Positions 15,313 to 23,643 of a stretch of 64,000 nt of DNA are shown piece after piece. Position 1 is the first letter of the stretch, and every line of letters starts with the position of its first letter. Position numbers and translations under genes: made by a program. Source of the stretch: Kitasatospora sp. NA04385 (GTDB lineage Bacteria > Actinomycetota > Actinomycetes > Streptomycetales > Streptomycetaceae); the NCBI RefSeq assembly GCF_013364235.1, contig NZ_CP054919.1, positions 1,796,740-1,860,739 on the forward strand, given 5' to 3'. Below the pieces are notes generated by a model. That model searched no databases. It worked only from the letters and a program-made list of their open reading frames with translations, and was not told the origin of the DNA.

Positions 15313-16926
15313 ATGGGAGACAGTGTCGGGATCAGTCGGCGATCGGTGCTCAGGACGGCCGCCGTGGCCGGTCTCGTGTCGGTGGCGGGGGCGGGGACGG
15401 GGACGGGAGCGGGACGGGCGGTGGCGGCGGGGGCGGCCGCGGGGCCGGGCGGCTTCCCGCAGCCGGTGGTGGCGGGGCGGCGGCCGGTGCCGGGGCGGGT
15501 GCCCTCGGTGCTGGAGCAGGTGCTGGACGTCCGGTTCGCCGAGGTCGACGTCCCGGGGTACGGGAAGGCCGTCGTCCGCGCCTACAACGGGGCCTTCCCG
15601 GGGCCGACGCTGCGGGTGCGGGCCGGGGACACCCTGCTGCTGACGCACGTCAACGGGCTGCCGCCGAACCCCGCGGGGGGCGGGCACGGCGCCCGGATGC
15701 CGCACCGTCCCAACAGCTTCAACCTGCACACCCACGGGATGCACGTCTCCCCCGCCGGGCACGCCGACAACGTGCTGCGGGAGTTCGCGCCGCGCGCCGC
15801 GGACGGCGACCCGGAGCCGCGCTACGGCTCGGTGGTGCACGTCCCCGCCGACCACCCGGCCGGGACGTACTGGTACCACCCGCACCTGCACGGCTCCACC
15901 GCCGAGCAGTTGGCCGGGGGCATGGCCGGGGTGATCGTGGTCGAGGGGGACGTGGACGAGGTGCCGGAGGTGCGGGCCGCCGCGGACGTGGTGGTGTGCG
16001 TCAACGAGCTGAAGCTGCGCGGCGGCCGGGTGCCGCCGTTCACCTCGGGGGCCTGGATGGCCGGGGTGCCGTCCGTGTTCACCGTCAACGGCGCGGTCAA
16101 CCCGGTGCTGGCGCTGCGACCGGGCGAGGTACAGCGGTGGCGGCTGGTGGGGGCGACCGCGTTCACCGCACTGCAACTCCAACTCACTGGCCCCGGAGGC
16201 ACGTTGACGATGCACCGGATCGCCCAGGACGGGGTGACGCTGCCCGCCCCCGTACCCGCGCGAACGGTCGAGCTGGTGATGGGCAACCGGGTGGACGTAC
16301 TGGTCCGGGGCGGGGCGCCCGGGCGGTACGAGCTGCGTGCGGCGCGGGTGCCGGAGCCGCTGCTGACCGTCGAGGTCGCGGGCGAGCCGGTTGTCCCGCC
16401 GATGGGCCTGCCGACGGCCCTGCCGCCGGGCCGGCCGTTCCTCGACGAACGGGAGGTCACCGGCCCGGACCGGGAGGTGCTCTTCCACGTCGACCCGGGC
16501 GTCTTCCCGCAGCCCTTCCCCGACGCCTTCCGGGTGCTCGGCACCCACCCCACCCCGCCCGCCGACCCGGGCGGCGACCTGCGCCGCGACCCGGCGTACG
16601 GCCTGTACGACCCCGGCTACGTCAACCACGTCCTGCCGCTGGGCCGCACGGAACGCTGGACGGTGCGCACCGGCGAGACCTCCCCCGGTTTCAACCACCC
16701 CTTCCACCTGCACACCAACCCGTTCCTGGTGACCCACCGCAACGGCGTCCGGCTGGACCCGCCGGTCTGGCACGACACCGTCGGCCTGGCCGGTGGCGCG
16801 CCCGGCGAGTCGGTGACCTTCCTGGTCCGCTACGAGGACTTCACCGGCGACGCCATCGCGCACTGCCACCAACTGCACCACGAGGACCTCGGCATGATGC
16901 AGAACGTGCGGTACGTGCTGCCCTGA
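15313..16926 (+). CDS. Tat-exported multicopper oxidase (laccase/CotA-like)
   Basis: 537 aa secreted oxidase. The N-terminus has a twin-arginine signal (ISRRSVLRTAAVAG) with an Ala-rich cleavage region near residue 40. All copper motifs are visible: HTHGMH, WYHPHLHG, NHPFHLHTN and HCHQLHHEDLGMM, ligands for the type 1 and trinuclear sites of a three-cupredoxin enzyme. It could oxidise phenols, bilirubin or Cu(I)/Mn(II); substrate not determinable. The start is set by the Tat signal and the -10 element just upstream. Confidence 0.93.
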   Translation: MGDSVGISRRSVLRTAAVAGLVSVAGAGTGTGAGRAVAAGAAAGPGGFPQPVVAGRRPVPGRVPSVLEQVLDVRFAEVDVPGYGKAVVRAYNGAFPGPTLRVRAGDTLLLTHVNGLPPNPAGGGHGARMPHRPNSFNLHTHGMHVSPAGHADNVLREFAPRAADGDPEPRYGSVVHVPADHPAGTYWYHPHLHGSTAEQLAGGMAGVIVVEGDVDEVPEVRAAADVVVCVNELKLRGGRVPPFTSGAWMAGVPSVFTVNGAVNPVLALRPGEVQRWRLVGATAFTALQLQLTGPGGTLTMHRIAQDGVTLPAPVPARTVELVMGNRVDVLVRGGAPGRYELRAARVPEPLLTVEVAGEPVVPPMGLPTALPPGRPFLDEREVTGPDREVLFHVDPGVFPQPFPDAFRVLGTHPTPPADPGGDLRRDPAYGLYDPGYVNHVLPLGRTERWTVRTGETSPGFNHPFHLHTNPFLVTHRNGVRLDPPVWHDTVGLAGGAPGESVTFLVRYEDFTGDAIAHCHQLHHEDLGMMQNVRYVLP

Positions 16927-16941
16927 GCGGGCCCGCCTCCG

Positions 16942-17223
16942 TCAACTCCCTTTCTTTCCTTGTAGGTTGTGGTGGACTTCGCTCCAGACGACCTCGTGGG
17001 CGGTGCCGTTGTTGCGGGAGGGCGGCGAATAGCGGTGCCCCCAGCGGTCACCGAGGGCGAGGGCCTCCAGAACGGCCCGGTGGTCGTCGCCGCCGTGCGG
17101 GCGGGTGATCACCAGCTCCACCCGGTAACCGGCGGGAACGGCCGTCACCTTGGCCTCCGCACCGCCGGCCGCCGCGAGCCGCTCGGCGATCTCCCAGGCC
17201 CGCTGCCACGCCGCGTCACTCAC
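16942..17223 (-). CDS. Hypothetical protein, third gene of GntR-linked operon
   Basis: 93 aa, starts VSDAAWQRAWEIAERLAAAG and ends HHNLQGKKGS. It has a KVTAVPAGYRVELVITRPHG strand pattern, so is probably a small alpha/beta protein. The GTG overlaps the preceding stop by four bases (GTGA), showing translational coupling. No family is recognised. Confidence 0.65.
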   Translation of the reverse strand: MSDAAWQRAWEIAERLAAAGGAEAKVTAVPAGYRVELVITRPHGGDDHRAVLEALALGDRWGHRYSPPSRNNGTAHEVVWSEVHHNLQGKKGS

Positions 17224-17576
17224 GAGACCACCCCCAGCTCGGCCGCAGACCCCCGCACGACCACCGGGAACTCTCCCCGCAGCAACGCGAGTTCGACCAG
17301 CGCCTCGGCCAGACGCTGCGCCCACGGCAGCCCCGCACACCCCAACGCGAGACCGGCCGCCTCCGGCGGAACATCGTCACGGTAGACCGGCGAAAGCCCC
17401 GGCGGCGGATCGAGCCGAGCCACCCGGAAGGCCCGCTCCAAGGAATCCGCCGCCCGCTCGGAATCGGCGAACCCACCACGCAGGAAACGCTGCAGAACGT
17501 CGACGGCCACCAACGGCTGTCCGGTGTAGAGCACGTGCACCCCTTCTTCGTCTTCGATGTACCGAAACGTCTTCAA
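17220..17576 (-). CDS. Hypothetical protein, second gene of GntR-linked operon
   Basis: 118 aa, starts at a TTG overlapping the upstream stop (TTGA): LKTFRYIEDEEGVHVLYTGQ. The rest is mostly helical. The frame is open further upstream, but the TTG fits the four-base overlap seen again at its own end, so all three genes are probably co-translated. No domain recognised. Confidence 0.6.
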   Translation of the reverse strand: MKTFRYIEDEEGVHVLYTGQPLVAVDVLQRFLRGGFADSERAADSLERAFRVARLDPPPGLSPVYRDDVPPEAAGLALGCAGLPWAQRLAEALVELALLRGEFPVVVRGSAAELGVVS

Positions 17577-17764
17577 GCCGCGCCCACGGCCGCGGCACAA
17601 CGCGGGCACCCACAGGGCGGCCAGGTCAGCGCCGAGACCAGCGGCAGAACCTCCTCCTCGTCCGAAACGCAGGAGGAGACTTCCGCCCTGACCCCGTCGG
17701 ACCGCACCCGGTAGACCCGGATCGTCAACCTGGCTGTTTGGCAAGGGGGTTGGTGATCAGACAT
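17573..17764 (-). CDS. Hypothetical protein, first gene of GntR-linked operon
   Basis: 63 aa starting MSDHQPPCQTARLTIRVYRV and ending with a CGCPRCAAAVGAA tail whose Cys residues could bind zinc. GAGG lies 9 bases before the ATG at 17764. Its promoter region carries an inverted pair of the putative GntR operator. Function unknown. Confidence 0.62.
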   Translation of the reverse strand: MSDHQPPCQTARLTIRVYRVRSDGVRAEVSSCVSDEEEVLPLVSALTWPPCGCPRCAAAVGAA

Positions 17765-17845
17765 GGCGATGGACCTCGCGGGTGGCGGTGCGGAAAGTGC
17801 CGTGCGGAGGCGCGTCGCGCACCCCTGCACGAGATAATCTCCTGC

Positions 17846-17897
17846 ACTTATGTAGAGGAGTTACGAATAGAAGAGTGCCCTACTCCTCTACATAAGT
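17846..17897. promoter_or_regulatory. Inverted pair of GntR operators
   Basis: ACTTATGTAGAGGAGT at 17846-17861 is exactly reverse-complementary to 17882-17897, with a 20-base AT-richer spacer. The right arm, CTCCTCTACATAAGTAA, matches 15 of 17 bases of the sequence before the gntR gene. It lies 82 bases upstream of the three-gene operon. Confidence 0.8.
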
Positions 17898-17948
17898 AAA
17901 CCCGCCGCGAGGAGAAACCCGCGACGGGCCATCAGACTTGACTTGCCG

Positions 17949-18731
17949 TCAGTCGATGACGGCAGCCTGGTAGGTGAGGACGAAGTGGTCGGCTGCCATG
18001 AGGGTGTCGCAGACCTCCACCACGCGGCCGGTGGTGGTGATGGCTTCCCGCACCAGGTGGATCACCGCCGCCCCCGGGCTCAGGGCCAGCGCGACTGCCT
18101 CGGCCTTGGTCGCCAGCCGGGCCCGGACGGTCTCCTCGTACTTCGCGAGCGTGAACCCGCACTCCTCAAGGCGCTGGTAGATGCCGCCACCGCCCGGGTT
18201 CTCGGCGAACATCTCCGGGATGTCCTTCACCACGTCCCACGGGAGGTACGAGGTGGCCTCCTCGGTGGGCACACCGTTCCTGAAGTACCGGCGCCGACGC
18301 GCGAGGACCCGGGTACCAGCCGGGATCTGGAGCCGTTCGGCGATGTCGGCCGGCGCTTCGATCGGCCCGATGAACAGCACCGTGACCGAGAGGGTCCCGC
18401 CGGACGCCTCGGTCTCGGCCAGGTAAGCCGCCTTGCCCGCCTTCCGGTGGGCCCGCCGGAAGCGGTCCGACGACCTGTGCTGCACCGGGGGACGGTAACG
18501 GACGAACGAGCCCCGACCGTGATACGTCTCGATCAACTGCGCCGTCCGCAGTTCGGCGATGGCGTTGCGCACGGTGCCCGACGCGACCCCGTAGCGCTGC
18601 ATCAACTCGGCCTCGCTCGGCACCGGAGCACCCGGGGCGAGGATGCCTGCCTTGATCTCCGCCGCCAGGTCGTCCGCGATCTGGAGGTACTTCTTCGCCT
18701 TCGCCGACACCGTCGGCTCGCTGCTCGCCAT
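17949..18731 (-). CDS. GntR-family regulator, HutC subfamily (UTRA domain)
   Basis: 260 aa. N-terminal winged helix (KYLQIADDLAAEIKAG, PVPSEAELMQRYGVASGTVR, then TYHGRGSFV) followed by a UTRA ligand-binding domain from about residue 95. GAAGG precedes the ATG at 18731. The same operator-like sequence is found once before this gene and twice, inverted, before the downstream three-gene operon, so it should autoregulate and control that operon. Ligand unknown. Confidence 0.92.
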   Translation of the reverse strand: MASSEPTVSAKAKKYLQIADDLAAEIKAGILAPGAPVPSEAELMQRYGVASGTVRNAIAELRTAQLIETYHGRGSFVRYRPPVQHRSSDRFRRAHRKAGKAAYLAETEASGGTLSVTVLFIGPIEAPADIAERLQIPAGTRVLARRRRYFRNGVPTEEATSYLPWDVVKDIPEMFAENPGGGGIYQRLEECGFTLAKYEETVRARLATKAEAVALALSPGAAVIHLVREAITTTGRVVEVCDTLMAADHFVLTYQAAVID

Positions 18732-18751
18732 GGTTCCTTCAGGGCTCCTAT

Positions 18752-18769
18752 TCTCCTGTACATGAGTAA
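18752..18769. promoter_or_regulatory. GntR operator at its own promoter
   Basis: TCTCCTGTACATGAGTAA, 21 bases upstream of the gntR start, matches the arms at 17846-17897 with two differences over 17 bases. It contains the palindrome TGTACA. Confidence 0.75.
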
Positions 18770-18791
18770 CAGCGTCCCGAAGCCGTAGTCA

Positions 18792-19219
18792 ACGCCGCTC
18801 CGTTCCACCTCCGTTGTGGGCGCGGTGGCGTGAGAGAACGGTCGGGCTCCGGTGATTTGCCGAGTTGGGGGCCGCCCGGCGGGGTGCTGGAGCTGACGGA
18901 GACCGTCGAGGACGGCGTACGCCGCGAGGTCCACGAGGAGACCGGGCTGAAGGTCGGCGTCGAACGGCTCACCGGCGTCTACAAGAACGTCTCACGCGGC
19001 ATCGTCGCCCTGGTCTTCCGGTGCCACCTCGAAGAGGGCAGCGAGCGGCTCTCGGACGAGTCCACCGCGATCGCCTGGCTGACCCCGGCCGAAGTCTCCG
19101 AGCGCATGGCCGAGGTGTACGCCGTCCGCCTCCTGGACGCGCTCCGCGACGACGCGGCCCCGAGCATCCGCAACCACGACGGGCGGCGGTGGCTCACCGG
19201 GCCCGAGACAGCGGGCTGA
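18792..19219 (+). pseudogene. Decayed NUDIX hydrolase
   Basis: The intact part (18830 on, 129 aa frame) has a full NUDIX box, GGVLELTETVEDGVRREVHE plus ETGL, but the N-terminal strand is in another frame: codons from 18792 read TPLRSTSVVGAVA, then TGA, then ENGRAPVICR, which is the family's usual start. A nonsense codon and a frameshift near 18865 therefore separate the two halves, and no proper start remains. The downstream frame could still make a truncated protein from GTG 18830. Confidence 0.75.
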
Positions 19220-19308
19220 CCGCCGAGGACCGCTGGGGCGGTGCGAGCGGTCCGCCGTCCGCCTGGAGCTATCGAGCGTGTCTGGTCCATCTGAGCAGCA
19301 CGCCAGAC

Positions 19309-19641
19309 GCTTCTGTGCTTCGACGGCAGGTCGGCGGGCCGCCGGTCATGGCCCGGCAGATCGCTCATGTGCTGCACCTTGCGGAGGGCCCTCATTCCGT
19401 CGTACAGGTGCTCCCCTTCTCGGCTGGCGCGCATGGAATGCCGAGTTCAATAACCCTGCTCGACTTCCTGGATGCTCCGCGCGCCGTCTACGCGGAGGGC
19501 TACGGCACGGGCCAACTCATCGAGTCCCCAGCTGAAGTGCAGGCTGCCACGCTGGCCTACGATCTCCTCCAGGCGGCAGCCCTGTCACCGGCGGAGTCGT
19601 TGTCGTGGCTCCGCAGCGAACTGGAGGATCTCCGAACATGA
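19309..19641 (+). pseudogene. C-terminal remnant of an XRE-family regulator (DUF5753)
   Basis: The last 110 codons, beginning ASVLRRQVGGPPVMARQIAH and including VVQVLPFSAGAHG and ALSPAESLSWL, are a recognisable DUF5753 ligand domain. The N-terminal helix-turn-helix and half the linker are missing; upstream codons are unrelated. The stop overlaps the DUF397 start as ATGA, the standard arrangement of such pairs, so the loss was on the 5-prime side. Confidence 0.75.
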
Positions 19642-19886
19642 GCACCGCTCCCCGCCCGTCCCTCATCGATCTGGAGCCGAGCCTCGTCGGGTGGAGGAAG
19701 TCCAGCTACTCCGACGCACAGGGCCAGGGCGACTGCGTCGAGATCGCCGAGACCTACGCCGCCTCGCACGGCGTCGTCGCCATCCGCGACAGCAAGAACC
19801 CCACCGGCACCCCCCTCGTTGTCCCCGTCGCCGCCTGGAACGCTTTCGCCACCGCAGTCGCCGCAGGCGAGTTCGGCGCCATCTGA
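19638..19886 (+). CDS. DUF397 protein
   Basis: 82 aa with the family pattern: WRKSSYSDAQGQGDCVEIAE, then VAIRDSKNPTGTPLVVP and AWNAFATAV. DUF397 proteins usually pair with XRE/DUF5753 regulators in streptomycete developmental and signalling loci. Here the partner is truncated, so this gene is intact but probably orphaned. ATG at 19638 overlaps the upstream stop. Confidence 0.88.
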   Translation: MSTAPRPSLIDLEPSLVGWRKSSYSDAQGQGDCVEIAETYAASHGVVAIRDSKNPTGTPLVVPVAAWNAFATAVAAGEFGAI

Positions 19887-19924
19887 CCGGACGCCAGCAC
19901 GCGGCAGCAGGAACGCGGTACGTC

Positions 19925-20698
19925 CTACCCGGCCGCGTCTCGGCCGGACACCGGGGTGTCCGGGTCGTCCAGCCAGGCCGTCTGTCCGGTGGGGGTCACC
20001 GTCAGCCCGTAGCGGTCGTATCCGGGGCGTCCGGCGGCCGTCCACCGGTGGTGGGCGGTCGCCATCTCGTCCCAGAGCTGCCGGGGACCGGACTGGTGGA
20101 CCTCGAAGCGGGGCTGCCCCGGTACGGAGTCCACCGTGGCCCAGGACGTGACGGCCGTGTCGAACAGCCACCACGTCCGGCCCGGACCGTAGTCGTTGCG
20201 GCGGTAGTACACGTCCGGCAGGGCGAGGGCGCAGGCGAACAGCGCCGGCCAGTCGGCCCCGACGGTCTCGGGGTCCGGTTCCGTCCAGGACTGCTCGGCG
20301 TCGCCCGGCCACTCGCCCGGCAGGTAGTCGTCCACCGGGGCGGCGGCGTAGCGCTGCCGGCGCAGCATCATGAACGCCGCCGAGCGGGTGAACCTGCCAC
20401 TCGCCGTCCCGTTGTCCCCGACCGTGAGGCGGACGATCGCCCCGCCGCCCAGCAGGGGGGAGACCGGGCTGACGATCACCCCGCCGGGGCGGGTCTGGTC
20501 CGGCCAGGCGGGCGGGATGTCCCGTACGGGCACGGTGGACAGCAGCCGGTCGTACGGAGCGGCGGCCGACCACCCGAACGAGCCGTCCCCGCACATGACT
20601 TCGGGTGCGTAACCGGCGGCGTGCAGTGCGGACCGGGCCGCGTCGGCGACCCGGGGATCGACCTCGATCGTGGACACCGCCCCGGCCCCCAGACCGAC
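19925..20698 (-). pseudogene. N-terminally truncated isoaspartate-type methyltransferase
   Basis: From GLGAGAVSTIEVDPRVADAA onward the frame resembles a protein-L-isoaspartate O-methyltransferase-like enzyme (CGDGSFGW, APYDRLLSTV, IPPAWPDQTRPGGVIVSP), including a C-terminal extension (GYDRYGLTVTPTGQTAWLDD) seen in the FxLD-associated group. The glycine-rich SAM motif that must precede it appears only in another frame (SGAGSFAGLL, about 20720), and the N-terminal 150 or so residues are absent. Probably a frameshifted, truncated gene. Confidence 0.65.
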
Positions 20699-21021
20699 GG
20701 CGAGGACAGCAACCCCGCGAACGACCCGGCCCCCGAGAGCGAAACCATGGCGGCCCAACTCGGCCGTCTGCTCGGCGCCACGGCGTTCGAAACGGTCTGG
20801 GGGCGCGCCGTCCCGCACCACCTGTACGGAATCTGACGAAGGCCGGCTCCATGCCCGCGCACCTCCCCGAGAACGTCCGGCAGGCCCGGGCGGCCCTCGC
20901 TCGTCTGGGCTGACTGCGGCCGGGGGGCGAAGCGTCGTCGGGGTGGCGGAAAGGCGGTGCGGGATCCGTGCCGGTGCGGGAGGCTGCGGGGCGGAGTTGG
21001 ACGGGAGAGCGGAGGGGTGCG
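20699..21021. other. Intergenic stretch, probably gene debris
   Basis: About 320 bases between the truncated methyltransferase and the DUF5959-like gene. On the minus strand it contains an out-of-frame glycine-rich motif attributable to the methyltransferase; on the plus strand short frames end at 20836 and 20913 without ribosome-binding sites. No real gene was recognised. Confidence 0.45.
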
Positions 21022-21453
21022 GTGAGCGGACCGGACGGGGTGGACCTGTTCCGCCTGGAGGACGTGGACGGCGGGCGCTGCGTCGTGCGCGTCACCGGGC
21101 CCGGCGGGGCGGACGGGGACGGGGAGCGCGTGCTGCGGGCCGACGTCCTGGTGCACGCCGACTTCGTCGATGCCCGGTTGGAGCTGTTCCTCGGCCCGGG
21201 GGACCTCGACGCCTGGCGGTGGGGGCTCGACGGGCTCGACCTCGGCAAGGGCTTCGAACTCGGGGACCGCGGGGTGAGCCTGGCCCTCCAGCCGTACGAG
21301 GACGGCTACCTGATCGTCACCGTCCAGGACCCCGAGCGGTTGAGCGTGGTGCTGTGGATCCGGCCGCGAGCGGGCTGGACCGACGAACACCGGGAGCGGC
21401 TGGAGCAGGTCCGGCGGGCCTGGCCCGGCGGGGGCGGGGCGGTCTGTCCCTGA
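21022..21453 (+). CDS. DUF5959-like protein
   Basis: 143 aa, starts VSGPDGVDLFRLEDVDGGRC and contains VLVHADFVDARLELFLGPGD and WRWGLDGLDLGKGFELGD, the beta-rich pattern I associate with DUF5959. GGAGGGG lies 4 bases before the GTG. Function unknown; family name moderately confident. Confidence 0.7.
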   Translation: MSGPDGVDLFRLEDVDGGRCVVRVTGPGGADGDGERVLRADVLVHADFVDARLELFLGPGDLDAWRWGLDGLDLGKGFELGDRGVSLALQPYEDGYLIVTVQDPERLSVVLWIRPRAGWTDEHRERLEQVRRAWPGGGGAVCP

Positions 21454-21486
21454 CCCGTCGGCGGCGTCCGGTCGGGACGGGTGGGG

Positions 21487-21585
21487 TCAGAGCTGCTCGA
21501 ACTGGAAGGTGCGGATGAAGCAGTCCCGGGGCTGGGAGAGCGCGAACAGCACGCAGTCGGTGACCGATCGGGCGGTGAGCGGGTC
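21487..21585 (-). pseudogene. Possible C-terminal remnant of an SDR
   Basis: The last 32 codons of this minus-strand frame, DPLTARSVTDCVLFALSQPR and following, resemble the end of classical SDRs (a helix with ALSRP, then a short strand). Upstream codons show no SDR motif. The neighbouring gene remnants make this plausible, but the match is short. Confidence 0.3.
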
Positions 21586-21684
21586 GGTAGCCCAGGACGC
21601 GGGCGGCCAGGTCCGTCGGTGCCCCTCCGTCGGTGCCGGGTGTGCTGCCCGCGAAGATACCGGTACGGACGGAAGGGAGCCGGG

Positions 21685-22173
21685 GTGCGCAGCTGGGGCG
21701 CGGAGGTCGAAGTGCCGTGCGGGTGCGGGGCGGTGTTGCGGTGGGGCGTGGGGCAGTTCGTCCGGGACGGGCGGTTGGGCTGGGACGGCGAGTCCTGGTG
21801 CCCGGCGTGCAACGGCGGCGGCTGCCTGGGCTTCGGCTACGGGGAGGCGCCGGAGTGGGTGCGCGGGCCGGTGCTGGAGCGGTACGGGCCGGTGCGGGTG
21901 CGGCTGGTGGACCCGGCGGCCGGGCGGGGCGCGGTGCTGCGGGTGGTGCGCGGGGCCTGGCCGGTGACGCCGGCACACGCGAGCGCCCTGGCGGCGCTGC
22001 TGGCCGGTGCGGGCCTGCCCGGGACGCCCGCGGAGGCCGACTGGCTGTGCGGGCTGCTGGCGGAACGGGGGCTGGCGGCCGAGACCGTGCCGAAGCTGGA
22101 GGCGGGGGCGGCGGGGATCGGGGCAGGGGCGGGCGTGGCGGCGGCCGAGTGGCCGTGGCCGCCGCACGCGTGA
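21685..22173 (+). CDS. Hypothetical Cys-rich protein
   Basis: 162 aa starting VRSWGAEVEVPCGCGAVLRW; further Cys residues in WCPACNGGGCLG suggest a zinc site, followed by an Ala-rich helical half. The GTG has GGAAGGGAG upstream. No family recognised. Confidence 0.6.
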   Translation: MRSWGAEVEVPCGCGAVLRWGVGQFVRDGRLGWDGESWCPACNGGGCLGFGYGEAPEWVRGPVLERYGPVRVRLVDPAAGRGAVLRVVRGAWPVTPAHASALAALLAGAGLPGTPAEADWLCGLLAERGLAAETVPKLEAGAAGIGAGAGVAAAEWPWPPHA

Positions 22174-22200
22174 GCCGCTCCCCCGGGCCGGGGCCGGGGG

Positions 22201-23643
22201 TCAGTCCCGGTGGTCGGTGGTCTGCCGCCGGGTCGCGGCGCGGCTGAACTCGCCGGAGCCGACCCGGGCGGCGAGGGTGTCGTCCGGGCCGGAGAGCAGC
22301 GAACCGTAGCCGGTGGCGGCCCACAGGCTGCGTTCGGCGGGGACTTCGAAGTACGGGACGGTGCGGCCCTGGTCGCGGACGGCGAGGACCTGCGGGGAGC
22401 GGCGGGCCTTGAGCGCCTGGCCGCAGTCCTCGCAGACGGCGACGTCGACGCGTTCGCGGCGGCCGAGCGGGCGCCAGGTGGTGCGGCGGGCGGCGGTGCC
22501 GTGCCGGGGGTCGAAGAAGCAGAGCGGCAGCCGGGTCCCGGTGTCGAGCGCGGCCCGGCCCTCGGCGGCGAGGGCGAGCACGCCGGCCAGGTCGGGGATG
22601 CCGGTGGCGCCGTCGAGGACCCGGCCGGCCGCGTCGTAGGCGTCCAGGGCGCGGCCGAGGCCGGGGGTGGTGGCGCCGTCGGCGCCCTCCAGGGCGGCAC
22701 CGAGGGCGAGCACCTCGTCGGCGGCCTGGCGGCGCAGCCCGGCCTCGTCGGCGGCCCGGTCGGCGGCGAACACGGCGTCGGGGAAGGTGAAGGCGGTGTG
22801 CCGGGGGCGGCGGCGGCTGCGGACCACCAGGGCGGCGCCGACCACCAGGACGAGCACCAGCACCGCGGCGACGGCGAACGGGCCGGTGGACGAGGAGGAG
22901 GACGACGGGGAGTCGGCGGCGGACTCCTGGTGCTGCGGGCGGGCCGAGTACTCGCGGTCGACCCGGTCGGCCTCGGCCTTGTAGACCTCGGTGCCCTTGC
23001 CGGTGCTGATCAGCTCGATCGCCCGGCCGACCTTGGCGGCCAGTCCGGCGTCCTTGAGCTCCTTGATCAGGGCGACGGCGTTGGCCGCGTCGCGGGCCTG
23101 GTGGGCGTTGTCGGCGGGCCACTCGAAGCCGTTGAGCCAGCTGCCGTAGTCGTCGCTGGTGATCATGATCAGCGGGGACCGGCCGAGCCGTTCCTGCACC
23201 ACCGCGGCCATCGACTTGGCCTCGCCGTTGAAGGCGTCGCCCTTCTGCAGCGGCACCAGCACCACCTTGATGGGCAGTCCGGTCGCGGCGATCTGCTCGC
23301 TGATCTGCTGCTGCTGGGCGGGGGTGACGGCGGCGGCGAAGGCCGGGTCGACGTACACCGGGCTGGTGCCGAGCGCGGCCGCGATGCTCTCGCCGGTCGC
23401 CGTGGTGGCGGGGGTGGCATCGGCGGCCCGGGCCGGGGCGCCGGTGCCGAGCAGGACGGCGCAGGCCAGCAGCAGGGCGGCCAGCAGGCCGGACAGCGGG
23501 CCGGACAGCGGGCCGGGCAGCGGTACCCGCGGCGACGACGGCAGCGATGACGGCAGTGACGACGGCAGCGGGGCCGTCGGTCGGCCCGTCGGTCGGCCCG
23601 TCGGCGGGCGGCGGTTCGGCACGGCGGTTCGGTCACTGGACAC
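22201..23643 (-). CDS. Membrane protein with TPM-like repeat domain (one copy)
   Basis: 480 aa. N-terminal Ser/Pro-rich tail, then a signal-like hydrophobic stretch (about 52-72), an extracytoplasmic domain (SPVYVDPAFA, GLPIKVVLVPLQKG, LGRSPLIMI), one membrane helix (AVAAVLVLVLVVGAALVV) and a cytoplasmic part with a Cys/His module: LCFFDPRHG and VCEDCGQAL. The GTG start lies inside the end of the upstream gene (11-bp overlap), which encodes a larger relative. I do not recognise a named family; the outer domain recalls TPM domains. Confidence 0.75.
   Translation of the reverse strand: MSSDRTAVPNRRPPTGRPTGRPTAPLPSSLPSSLPSSPRVPLPGPLSGPLSGLLAALLLACAVLLGTGAPARAADATPATTATGESIAAALGTSPVYVDPAFAAAVTPAQQQQISEQIAATGLPIKVVLVPLQKGDAFNGEAKSMAAVVQERLGRSPLIMITSDDYGSWLNGFEWPADNAHQARDAANAVALIKELKDAGLAAKVGRAIELISTGKGTEVYKAEADRVDREYSARPQHQESAADSPSSSSSSTGPFAVAAVLVLVLVVGAALVVRSRRRPRHTAFTFPDAVFAADRAADEAGLRRQAADEVLALGAALEGADGATTPGLGRALDAYDAAGRVLDGATGIPDLAGVLALAAEGRAALDTGTRLPLCFFDPRHGTAARRTTWRPLGRRERVDVAVCEDCGQALKARRSPQVLAVRDQGRTVPYFEVPAERSLWAATGYGSLLSGPDDTLAARVGSGEFSRAATRRQTTDHRD

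Noticed and set aside
20605..20913. Plus-strand frames ending at 20836 and 20913 beside the truncated methyltransferase
   Set aside because: Short, no ribosome-binding sites, no recognisable motif; treated as debris.
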